From the IMG/VR virus record IMGVR_UViG_3300042731_002579, positions 1-22,585 of that record: a DNA stretch of 22,585 nt; one strand, written 5' to 3'. Source of the DNA: a virus. Position numbers and translations under genes: made by a program. This document shows positions 1 to 7,851 of the stretch, piece after piece. The notes under the pieces are model-generated. The model was given only the letters and a program-made list of their open reading frames with translations, was not told the origin of the DNA and made no database searches. Numbering within the stretch: the first letter of the stretch is position 1; every line of letters begins with the position of its first letter.

Positions 1-509
1 CTCTATAAACTTTAAAGGCCATATCTTTGTTATTATCACCAGTCCATGTTGTACCATTTGAAGAGGCAAAGAAAGAGCCATCAGCTGTATTTGTTGGAGC
101 GGTATATCTTGTAGTTGTTGAGCCAATATCAAATTCGCCATTTTTTGCAACAAATATTTTATAGCTTCCAACTGGAGCTGAAGTATAAATCACAAAAGAA
201 ACTAGACTATTTCCCGCTACAAACTGTGGTTCAGGAAATGTAAACTTATATTCAACTGCACTACTAAATGTTCCATTTGCAACAGCGCTCACTGCACTAC
301 CAGTTGCAACAACCTTTGATCCTGGAATAAACCTTGTTGAAGATGGAGAACCACTTTCTGTAGTTGGTCTAAGTTCCAGTGTAATTGGGTATGTATCATC
401 TGCAGAAGCAAAGAAAACTCCAATGCCAGTCAAAACCGAATCTTCCTCAACAATAAAGGTTTGACCGGAAGGACTGGCTTGTTCTGTTAATTGCAATAAA
501 CTAGTCATC
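1..509 (-). CDS. Partial structural protein, cyanophage QTF/GxYxx-type C-terminal module
   Basis: The start codon is at 507-509, preceded by an AGGAA ribosome binding site, and the frame stays open to the window edge, so 169 residues are visible and the C-terminus is missing. The protein begins MTSLLQLTEQASPSGQTF, followed by an alternating beta-rich region (ITLELRPTTESG, EYKFTFPEP, SLVSFVIYTS, YKIFVAKNGEFDIG) and ends in the visible part with SSNGTTWTGDNNKDMAFKVYR-like sequence. From memory, this order of motifs resembles the C-terminal module of the very long structural proteins of T4-like cyanophages, a beta-sandwich of unknown function probably displayed on the baseplate or a fibre. It is the last visible gene of the leftward late unit, 16 nt after the GLRPN-type protein. 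The family assignment is inference and the function is unknown. Confidence 0.7.
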
Positions 510-525
510 TTATATTCCTGTTATT

Positions 526-1272
526 TTAATGGTAATGCGTGGTTGTGCCATAATCGTACTCGAAGGAGACTTGAGTAAGGGTTCCTGAATTGTTCTGACC
601 ACCAATCTTAACTGTTTTGACTGATATTGTTGGACCACCATCATCACCATTGTTTACTTTTGCCGGGGGGCCAACCCAATATTTGTATTTTTCTTTTTCA
701 GTGTACGTATATGTTTCAGTGTATGTATAATCGTATGCCACTTGATATTCATACCACAATTGATTCTGTCCAACACCATAGAACTTCACAGCACCATATG
801 ACAAAGCTTCATCTTTATCTAAAACTGAAATATCAATTGCAACAAAGTTTAAACCATCAACACTAGTATTAAAGTTTAGTGTCGCATTACTTTGTAAATA
901 AAATAAACCGGATAATTCGCCATTTGCATCACTATATAAAGGAGTGCCTGTTGGGCCACCTAGATCTGCTGGAAATCCAGTTTCATTAATAAATTGATCT
1001 CCAGGTTCTCTATATGGCGAATCACTGGCGGCATTTGTAATATCAGTTAAAGTTTTTGATGTGTTACAATAGTTTGTAACTTGTACACCATCAAAGAAAA
1101 TCCAATGTGGAATATTAGGTCTTAAACCTTGAAATTCAAAGTAAATAATTTTAGGACGATGTAAAGGAATTTCTTCATAACCTAAGTTGGCGGTCTCGGT
1201 ACGAAATCTTTCTTCAGTAACTTCACGAGTACCTTCCTTTGTAACGTTTCTATATCCTGTTTTCCAGCCCAT
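526..1272 (-). CDS. Structural protein with GLRPN/FFDG module (cyanophage-type)
   Basis: This is a 248-residue protein of unknown function. Residues 49-65 read GLRPNIPHWIFFDGVQV and residues 115-126 read DANGELSGLFYL. These resemble the 'LKPxT...FFDG.DV' and 'D.nG.vsG.f' segments found inside long structural proteins of T4-like cyanophages (family knowledge, from memory). The N-terminus is charged (TKEGTREVTEERFRTET), as in the stretch preceding that segment in the long proteins. Residues 180-199 form a Tyr/Thr-rich tract, and the last residues are TTTHYH. The gene follows the DUF4815 gene after 26 nt, has an AAGGA ribosome binding site, and carries its own late-promoter-like AATAAATA just upstream. 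It is probably a virion surface or baseplate-periphery component. That role is inferred from position. Confidence 0.75.
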   Translation of the reverse strand: MGWKTGYRNVTKEGTREVTEERFRTETANLGYEEIPLHRPKIIYFEFQGLRPNIPHWIFFDGVQVTNYCNTSKTLTDITNAASDSPYREPGDQFINETGFPADLGGPTGTPLYSDANGELSGLFYLQSNATLNFNTSVDGLNFVAIDISVLDKDEALSYGAVKFYGVGQNQLWYEYQVAYDYTYTETYTYTEKEKYKYWVGPPAKVNNGDDGGPTISVKTVKIGGQNNSGTLTQVSFEYDYGTTTHYH

Positions 1273-1292
1273 TCAAGAGTTCCTTTTTATCT

Positions 1293-1300
1293 TATTTATT
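1293..1300 (-). promoter_or_regulatory. T4-type late promoter element (AATAAATA)
   Basis: The complementary strand reads AATAAATA, one mismatch from the T4 late consensus TATAAATA and fitting the NATAAATA form reported for cyanophages. It lies in the 26-nt gap before the 248-residue structural gene. With the usual -13 to -6 placement, transcription would start near 1287, about 15 nt before the start codon. The element overlaps the stop codon of the DUF4815 gene. Confidence 0.55.
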
Positions 1301-4295
1301 AGCGACCAAACCAATCGGGTTTACGCAGCAATGGTTTTGGCTTATATGGAGTACGAGATTCTCCAACATCTAAAGATTGTGAAGTGACCTCATCTAGCTT
1401 TTCTTGAACAATAGAAGTATTTGACGGTACAGCATAAGATTGGTCTACTTTTCTTCTATTTGTCCATGTATCCATTTGAGGAACTAGTTTACCTGTAGCA
1501 ATACTTTGCGCAATTTCAAATTGGTTGACGTTTTCAGATGCAGTAGCTTGGTCTTGAGCAAACATTACTTCTTCAGTATATACTGGCCAAACTGTCGTGC
1601 CTTTAATTACTGTATTTTCTGAAAGATCTGAATCATATGTAAGCCCTAAAGCTCTTGTATAGTAATATGGTTGTAGCGTGCCTCTTTCAGGACGAGCTCT
1701 ATAATCATCATCAAAAATATTACTTTGAACTAAGTTGAGGAAACCGTCACCCGATAAACCTTGAGTTTGTCTTAACGTACTACCTGTGGTTGGATCAAAT
1801 ACTTGTAACTGAGATAGATTCTGCTCAGTCATAGTAAGAGTTGCCATTCTTTCAAGGTTGTCTACTCTTTGTTCAATTCGACGAATGTCTGACATCTTGT
1901 AGCCAAGATTATTAACTTCTTCAATCCGCAGATCATTTTTAGTAAATGTGTATGGATTTAGATAAATGTAATGTAGTGGTAAATGCTCGCCTGGAATAAT
2001 CGGCGCATCAGGTATTAACTTAGATCTACCAATATGGTGAATTAATTGACCTTCTCTTGTAAGAGAGATTGCATCAATTCTAGGATTCCAGTATTTTGCT
2101 GTTCCAACAGTAATTGTATCACCATTTCTTGGTAGAGGTTCAATCCTTGAAATGCCACCTGAGAAAGTTTCATTACTTGGATTCTTCACTGGTCTCATAT
2201 CAATTACATCAGCTAAACGATATGATCGACCGGTAGTACTTGTAAATCTTGGAACGTCTTCATACTCAACATCTGGATAAGACGCCTTACCACCAAAATA
2301 TCCTGTTCCACTACCTGGATTCGAATGTTGGAAGTATCTATAGTATACAGTAATGGTTCCTGATGGCGCAGATGCACCAGATTTCAACGTACCTTTACCG
2401 GGACCATAGTAATTATCTCTTTGTCCGTTGTCAAGACTAAACTTTCGAATAATATCTTCGCCTGTTGCGTCGTCAATAATTCTATCAAACAAATAGATAT
2501 CTGCCTTTGAGAGAGTAAAGACTCCACCTGACAAAGATACCTGTTCTGATTCCCAAGTTGTAGTTGACGGTTTCAATGATTTAGTTTTAAGAGTAGCAGT
2601 AACGTTCTCGTATCCTAAAACAGAAACCGCAGTCAATGCTGGAAGTCCAGAAATATCTGCTGAGGTTGAACCGCTACCACCAGAAGAAATAGTAACTTCT
2701 GTATATAGATCACCATTGGTATTATCAGAAACGATCCATTGCTCTACATCTGCAAATGTATTACTTGAACCAGTACTAATTTGTGCCACACCACCGGCTG
2801 ACGTTACATCAGTATAAATTTTACCGACAGCCATAGTAACTGAAGAGATTTCTTGAACTGTTGAATTTGGCAGAGTAAATAGAAGATTATTTTCTGATCT
2901 ATCAAAAAGATCATATCGACCCGTGACAGTTGTAAGGTTGGCATAGTTATCACTATCAATACCAAGACTACGAACGTTTGCAAAGCTTCCGGTTACATCT
3001 ACATCAAAAACATGGATTCTATAATTATTATTGTATTCATCAATATGGCGAATTCTAGCAGAACCAACACGATTGCCACCGAGATTTTCTCCAGAGAAAA
3101 CATCAATTGAATCTAGTGTTGCAATATTTGAAATCAACCCATAAGCACTATCACATAAGAAATAGTTACCATATCTAGCAGATAAGAACTCATTTGTTCT
3201 TGTAGTAACATCTGTTGCTAGAGATCTTGGCTTTTCTATTGTAAGCGCGCGTCCAAAGTCTGTATCAATTTTAATCCCACCAATAAATGCTGTACCACTA
3301 GATACTCTTGCAACTAGTGTATCTCCATCGGCTCCAGCTGAATCATCAGTAATATCTAGTACAAATGCTCCGCGATCGTTTCTTTCAACAAAGTCACCAT
3401 TTACTGCTCTTAATCTATCATGAATAAGTGTACCAAGTCTCGAAAGAATCTTATCTTTTGTTCTTGTAAGAGTAACAATACCATTTACAACCTTATAAAC
3501 TTCAAAGAAAGTTTCACCAGGAAGAACATCAGTGCTCTTTGCTAGTTGTAAAGTAATTCTTAAACGATCAGCACCAGGTGATGTAAGGTTTGGTGTAGCA
3601 CCAGCGTTATCATATAGAGCAACATTATCAGCAGTTGTTACGATTTCTTCTTTTACAATAAAACCAATATTTACTGTTGGTGTACCACTATATTTTTCGA
3701 TCACTAAGCTTTGAGCATCAACCTGAATAAGGTGTCCAGCTGCATATGTATCAAATTGTGGAACTTCTACTAGAGAGCCTCTAGTAACGGCATCAGATGT
3801 TGATTTAACTTCTAAATTACCAAGAGATTCTGTAACAAGAGTAGCACCTGGAGAAAACAATTTTGGCTGTGATGTATTTGTTCCAGGAATAGATCCGCCT
3901 GATTGGCCTGTTGTCATTTTAACAAGGATCGTATCAGGATCTCCACCAGCTGCTGGAATAACTGCTTTGACGATACCAGTAAGATCGTTATCAGTAACAG
4001 TAGTATTTTTCAAAGCAGCATAACCAGTAGGCAATGATTCCAGTTTATATGATGTAAATGCAAAGGAATTTGGGCCAGATGCAAGACTGGTGTTATTATT
4101 AAAAATAGCACCTTCATTTACAATAAACTTTGCAATTCTATTCAATTCAGCCTGAATGATAGTTTGCATTTGAGTAAGTTCTCTAGCTTGAAGAGCTCTA
4201 CCGTTATTAAACAAGACACGATGATAGTGGTCACTATCTCTATAATCATCTCTATAATCACTTAAGAATGTAGTGTTTGTTAATTGAGTTACCAT
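1299..4295 (-). CDS. DUF4815-type large structural protein
   Basis: This 998-residue protein is the longest in the window. The N-terminus (SDYRDDYRDSDHYHRVLFNNGRALQARELTQMQTIIQ) has the 'RVLF..GxALQARELTQ.Q' signature of the DUF4815 family found in T4-like cyanophage structural proteins. Further matches to that family are SARYGNYFLCDSAYGLIS in the middle, KYWNPRIDAISLTREGQL near residue 770, and MSDIRRIEQRVDNLERMATL near residue 840. The C-terminal part (LVPQMDTWTNRRKVDQSY) matches the 'DxWxxTRR.P' segment I recall from the family. An AAGGA ribosome binding site precedes the start. The protein is a virion component, most likely at the baseplate rim or fibre attachment, and may do the job of T4 gp10 or gp7 arms, although that is inference. 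Its cyanophage counterparts continue into modules that here sit in the next two genes. Confidence 0.85.
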   Translation of the reverse strand: MVTQLTNTTFLSDYRDDYRDSDHYHRVLFNNGRALQARELTQMQTIIQAELNRIAKFIVNEGAIFNNNTSLASGPNSFAFTSYKLESLPTGYAALKNTTVTDNDLTGIVKAVIPAAGGDPDTILVKMTTGQSGGSIPGTNTSQPKLFSPGATLVTESLGNLEVKSTSDAVTRGSLVEVPQFDTYAAGHLIQVDAQSLVIEKYSGTPTVNIGFIVKEEIVTTADNVALYDNAGATPNLTSPGADRLRITLQLAKSTDVLPGETFFEVYKVVNGIVTLTRTKDKILSRLGTLIHDRLRAVNGDFVERNDRGAFVLDITDDSAGADGDTLVARVSSGTAFIGGIKIDTDFGRALTIEKPRSLATDVTTRTNEFLSARYGNYFLCDSAYGLISNIATLDSIDVFSGENLGGNRVGSARIRHIDEYNNNYRIHVFDVDVTGSFANVRSLGIDSDNYANLTTVTGRYDLFDRSENNLLFTLPNSTVQEISSVTMAVGKIYTDVTSAGGVAQISTGSSNTFADVEQWIVSDNTNGDLYTEVTISSGGSGSTSADISGLPALTAVSVLGYENVTATLKTKSLKPSTTTWESEQVSLSGGVFTLSKADIYLFDRIIDDATGEDIIRKFSLDNGQRDNYYGPGKGTLKSGASAPSGTITVYYRYFQHSNPGSGTGYFGGKASYPDVEYEDVPRFTSTTGRSYRLADVIDMRPVKNPSNETFSGGISRIEPLPRNGDTITVGTAKYWNPRIDAISLTREGQLIHHIGRSKLIPDAPIIPGEHLPLHYIYLNPYTFTKNDLRIEEVNNLGYKMSDIRRIEQRVDNLERMATLTMTEQNLSQLQVFDPTTGSTLRQTQGLSGDGFLNLVQSNIFDDDYRARPERGTLQPYYYTRALGLTYDSDLSENTVIKGTTVWPVYTEEVMFAQDQATASENVNQFEIAQSIATGKLVPQMDTWTNRRKVDQSYAVPSNTSIVQEKLDEVTSQSLDVGESRTPYKPKPLLRKPDWFGR

Positions 4296-4304
4296 CTTAT
4301 ATCC

Positions 4305-5708
4305 TTAAAGTTTAATAACTATCTTAATATCTTCAGTAGCGTCTGCATCTCTTGTTTGAGCCTGTGTATCATTGTTTATAAACAGAATATCACCACTAAA
4401 TATATCTATATCTGGCTCTTGTAAAGTTTTGATTTCAAAGGAACCAGATTTTCCTTCAATCGTAACTGTCTCAGAAACAGTAAAATCGCTAAAACCAGTT
4501 TCAGTATCTTGGTGATACCAGATTGTAGCTGAATCATCAAAATAGTCAATCCAACCAAGAGCATCGCTATCAGTACCAATTACTTGAATATCGTTTTCCC
4601 AAGATAGATCAGTAATGGCCTCACCAACAAAGGTCATTTTTCTTAATGCAGTTCCTGCAGTTTCAGTAAACAAAGTTCCATTTGCGCTGTCTTTAATATT
4701 TCTTAAAAGCGCTGTTTGCCTATAATCATTATCAACAGGCCATTTACCATCAACTGTACCTTCTGGCTTAATTACAAACATTAAAGAAGCTGATCTTAAA
4801 TCAACCCTTGCATCAGCACCTAAACCATTTCGAGGAGCAAAGATAGGTAGTACTTCAGCGCCTGATCCTTCGTCAGATATTTTTACATTTGCTTTTCTAT
4901 AACCAGATCCAAGCTGCGCGTTCAAAGTAGGATAACCGGTTGTACCAACACCAGCGCTATCCCCAGCATTTACTGCAACAATTGATCCACCTGCACCAAT
5001 AATTGGATGAGCAGACGCCCCTGACCCATCGCCTACAACTGTAAGTGTTGTTGATGAGTTATATCCTGATCCACCACTAATAACTTGATAACCAATAATT
5101 TGACCATCAACTGCTGCGTTTTGAATAGAATATTGCGGAAAGTCTGGAGATGTAGGTGCGGCGGAATCTACAAATTTCACTGGCATAAAGTTTGAAGTAA
5201 CAAAGTTAGAGTTATCTGCAACAGAAATAGTATACAAATATTTCCAAACATATCCATCATCTTCTACTGGCAGTGTAGTGTCTGTATGGTCTGGTTGGAA
5301 TTGTGAAGCAACGGCCGAACCAGTTGTTTCGTTTCTACCTTGACGAATACAAACATATACGTTATTGGCTGAAGATTTAATATAATAACTTTGATCTGGC
5401 TGTGATACAACATTATCGTTATATGCAGAATAAACACTACCAAAAGTCCATTCTTCTAATGGTACCACATACGAAAATGCTTCAACCGCTTTAACAGCTT
5501 GCATATTATATCTAAACTTACGTTGTTCTCTTTCAGTATCAATAGGAGTCGGAGCAACATCGGTATTGTCAGTAGGGTTCCACTGCTGCGATTTACCAAT
5601 TGCTATATAGTAATAGTTATCAGAATCGCCAAGGCGTGTCCCTTGATTTTCATTAAATATTTTGTCCGTAAAAATATCTTTTATTGGATCTAATATGATT
5701 GCTGTCAT
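4305..5708 (-). CDS. gp8: Baseplate wedge protein, gp8-like
   Basis: This 467-residue protein is larger than T4 gp8 (334 residues). The N-terminal 180 residues (YYYIAIGKSQQWN, then TPIDTEREQRKFRYNMQAVK, VVPLEEWTFGSVYSAYNDN, and DGYVWKYLYTISV) match the gp8-like baseplate wedge family of T4-like marine phages, as I recall it. Residues about 205-290 hold a glycine-rich repeat, with VISGGSGYNSSTTLTVVGDGSG followed by a second degenerate copy around LGSGYRKANVKI. The C-terminal part (RKMTFVGEAITDLSWENDIQVIG) is beta-rich. It follows the fibre-like gene after 12 nt, and an AGGAA ribosome binding site is present. gp8 bridges wedge and peripheral baseplate proteins, which fits its place between gp6/gp7-like and the DUF4815 protein. 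The gp8 name is the best guess rather than certain. Confidence 0.6.
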   Translation of the reverse strand: MTAIILDPIKDIFTDKIFNENQGTRLGDSDNYYYIAIGKSQQWNPTDNTDVAPTPIDTEREQRKFRYNMQAVKAVEAFSYVVPLEEWTFGSVYSAYNDNVVSQPDQSYYIKSSANNVYVCIRQGRNETTGSAVASQFQPDHTDTTLPVEDDGYVWKYLYTISVADNSNFVTSNFMPVKFVDSAAPTSPDFPQYSIQNAAVDGQIIGYQVISGGSGYNSSTTLTVVGDGSGASAHPIIGAGGSIVAVNAGDSAGVGTTGYPTLNAQLGSGYRKANVKISDEGSGAEVLPIFAPRNGLGADARVDLRSASLMFVIKPEGTVDGKWPVDNDYRQTALLRNIKDSANGTLFTETAGTALRKMTFVGEAITDLSWENDIQVIGTDSDALGWIDYFDDSATIWYHQDTETGFSDFTVSETVTIEGKSGSFEIKTLQEPDIDIFSGDILFINNDTQAQTRDADATEDIKIVIKL

Positions 5709-5720
5709 TTTATTTTCCTA

Positions 5721-6752
5721 TTAAACTGTACCAAAGAAAGGAGCACCGTTTGCGCTATCGATTGCATAGCCATAGCCTCCGGTCACATTCCAACCAGTTG
5801 TTCCATCCCATACAAGAGTTGCTGTGTCATTTGCATCAAAGTAAATACCTGTTGAACCTTGAGCAAAAGTTGTCATTGATAATAATACTTGACCTGTTCC
5901 AGATCTTCTCAGAACATTTACTTGTTCGCCTTGAGTTGTCCCATCAGGCATAATTACTGTACCTGTTGCACCACCTGTTAAAACTACAGTACCAACTGAT
6001 GATGATACGGTTGTACCATTTGCATAGGTTGCTGAACTATATGCAGGCTTCGACAATTGAACTGAGCCAGAGCCTTTTGCATTAATATTTAAATTAATAT
6101 TTGTATCTGAACTACCAAGAGTTGAAATGACCGGAGCACTACCAGATGCTACACTTTGAACTCTAATTCTATTTCGAGTACTACCTGTTGCAGTAAACGA
6201 AATAACAGGTTCACCTAACGAATCTGCCAACCATTCTTGAATATTTGGTCTTTTAATACTCGGTGTTGTTAAGGTCTTATTTGTAAGGGTCGCCGCTTTT
6301 GCATTAAATACTAGTGTATCACTATCAGAAAGAGCTGGTATGTTTATATTATGGTTTGCTGTAAGAGCTCCAGGGACAAACGTATATGTATGGCTAGAAT
6401 CGTTATCAAAAACCTTTAGATCTAAAATAGTTGGGTTATTGAGCTCAGCCGAATTGATTGTTTTATTCGTTAGTGTTTGAGTAGCTGTATCAATTACAAC
6501 ATTACCAGAAGAATCAGGAAAATTTACAAGAACATCATTAGAACCAGGATCTGTTGCTCCTAATTTAGTTCTAGACGAGACACCAATAATATCAAGACCA
6601 CTATCGGTAAGTTGGCTAACACCTGCCCCGCCACCAGCAACAATATCATATAACTCTGTAAAATTGGCATTAATTTTAGTACCAGCTGTACGTAGCGTAT
6701 CACCGGTTCCATCATTAGCTATTGTGCCAGTATTAATAGTTTGTTTTGCCAT
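5721..6752 (-). CDS. Tail-fibre-like structural protein with TLTNKT repeats
   Basis: This is a 343-residue protein. The N-terminus MAKQTINTGTIANDGTGDTLRTAGTKINANFTELY is a common opening of marine phage fibre and virion proteins. It carries two TLTNKT repeats (residues 93-98 and 155-160), each followed by a 'nPTI/rPNI' turn. Such repeats are frequent in phage fibre shafts. The C-terminal 80 residues (MPDGTTQGEQVNVLRRSG to TLVWDGTTGWNVTGG) look like the small beta-domain that often ends phage appendage proteins. It ends GAPFFGTV. It probably forms a trimeric short fibre or fibre-attachment protein in the baseplate periphery. A perfect late promoter and an AAGG ribosome binding site precede it. 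Receptor function cannot be read from the sequence. Confidence 0.7.
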   Translation of the reverse strand: MAKQTINTGTIANDGTGDTLRTAGTKINANFTELYDIVAGGGAGVSQLTDSGLDIIGVSSRTKLGATDPGSNDVLVNFPDSSGNVVIDTATQTLTNKTINSAELNNPTILDLKVFDNDSSHTYTFVPGALTANHNINIPALSDSDTLVFNAKAATLTNKTLTTPSIKRPNIQEWLADSLGEPVISFTATGSTRNRIRVQSVASGSAPVISTLGSSDTNINLNINAKGSGSVQLSKPAYSSATYANGTTVSSSVGTVVLTGGATGTVIMPDGTTQGEQVNVLRRSGTGQVLLSMTTFAQGSTGIYFDANDTATLVWDGTTGWNVTGGYGYAIDSANGAPFFGTV

Positions 6753-6777
6753 TTTAAAACCTTAGTTTAATTTAAAG

Positions 6778-6785
6778 TATTTATA
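6778..6785 (-). promoter_or_regulatory. T4-type late promoter element (TATAAATA)
   Basis: The complementary strand reads TATAAATACT, an exact match to the T4 late consensus. It sits at the 3' end of the gp7-like gene and serves the fibre-like gene that starts at 6752. The predicted start of transcription is near 6772, leaving a leader of about 20 nt that contains an AAGG ribosome binding site. Confidence 0.75.
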
Positions 6786-7851
6786 CATGCGGAAATGGAT
6801 AATGCGCAGAATCTGCTGTATTTGCAGAATCAAATAGAGTGACATAACGATGTTTATCAAATGTCTCTTTAAATACAATTGTTCCATCTGAATCTTGTGA
6901 TAGATCTGGAGCATCGCTGTCTTTGTCGAATGTATAAGAATTGATTGTAAGTAGATCGCCAATTGTTTGTAGACTTGCTGAGCTGTCCTCCAAGGAAACA
7001 TCAGATAGATATGCCATAGATTGATCGGTTGTCTGACGAACAATACCATCATCATGAGTAGCAGATACCCAATTCAATAGTGTAGATTGTTGATAAGCTT
7101 CAAACGCTCCAGTGGCTTCGTATTCTTTCACAGTTGTTGCTGTGATTGGATCCCCAACTTCATCTTGAATAGTTGCAAGAGTATTTGTATTTACATATTC
7201 AAGAAGTAATTCAGAACCCAGATATACTCCAGCTGGATGAACAAACAACTTATATGTATCAATCCAGTCTTTCACTGGTATACCAACTCGAATAAGAACT
7301 GACATGACTTGATATAACTTATCGTCCGTCAAGAATTTATTTGATTCAGCACCAATGATTGAAGCTTCTTCTTTAATTTGACCGCCAGCACTATTATCAC
7401 TATCTAATTCATAATTAATAACAGGTCCAACTTTAAAGATATTTTCTTTTGGATAAATTACTTGAGGGTCAACCCCAAAGAATCCTCTAAAGAATTGTTC
7501 AACAGAATACTTTGTACCTTTTGACCTATAAAGCAAATTACTAAATTTAATGGCTTCTCTTTTATTTAAGAAGCCACCAAAATAAGCTTGTCCTAAAAGT
7601 AATTCATCTTCTAAAAAAGGAAGTAGTTCTTCCGGAACTTGAGTTGCATCTCTGTTTAGATATAGATCTCTAATCTTTTCAGCAAAGTTATCGTTCTTAT
7701 CTAAATATTCATAATAAGCTTCTAAGAGCTGAATAACATTTGGAAAATCTTCACCAAAATATTCTGGCAAAACCTTTTCAACCTCAGATCGATTGAGATT
7801 TAAAAGTGTACGGTCATTATCTCTTAAAGTTTTATCTGTAAATCGTGACAT
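6781..7851 (-). CDS. Baseplate wedge protein, gp7/tail protein I-like
   Basis: This 356-residue protein follows gp6 with a TAATG overlap, the slot of gp7 in T4 and of gene I after J in P2-type phages. The N-terminus (VEKVLPEYFGEDFPNVIQLLEAYYEYLD) and the stretch FSNLLYRSKGTKYSVEQFFRGFFG (about residues 105-128) contain the 'KGT..s.e..f' signature typical of tail protein I-like wedge proteins. The region near residues 189-215 (VLIRVGIPVKDWIDTYKLFVHPAG) is also conserved in marine T4-like homologues as I recall them. T4 gp7 has 1032 residues, so this would be a minimal version without the large outer domains. By family role it would pair with gp6 and gp53 in the wedge core. The gp7 equivalence is inferred from synteny plus the motif. 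Confidence 0.65.
   Translation of the reverse strand: MSRFTDKTLRDNDRTLLNLNRSEVEKVLPEYFGEDFPNVIQLLEAYYEYLDKNDNFAEKIRDLYLNRDATQVPEELLPFLEDELLLGQAYFGGFLNKREAIKFSNLLYRSKGTKYSVEQFFRGFFGVDPQVIYPKENIFKVGPVINYELDSDNSAGGQIKEEASIIGAESNKFLTDDKLYQVMSVLIRVGIPVKDWIDTYKLFVHPAGVYLGSELLLEYVNTNTLATIQDEVGDPITATTVKEYEATGAFEAYQQSTLLNWVSATHDDGIVRQTTDQSMAYLSDVSLEDSSASLQTIGDLLTINSYTFDKDSDAPDLSQDSDGTIVFKETFDKHRYVTLFDSANTADSAHYPFPHV

Noticed and set aside
4296-6780. Factor-independent terminators in the intergenic gaps
   Set aside because: The gaps are too short and I could find no GC-rich stem followed by a T run in any of them.
6762-7055. Leftward 97-codon frame ending at 6762
   Set aside because: It lies in another frame inside the well-supported gp7-like gene and has low-complexity, unprotein-like sequence.
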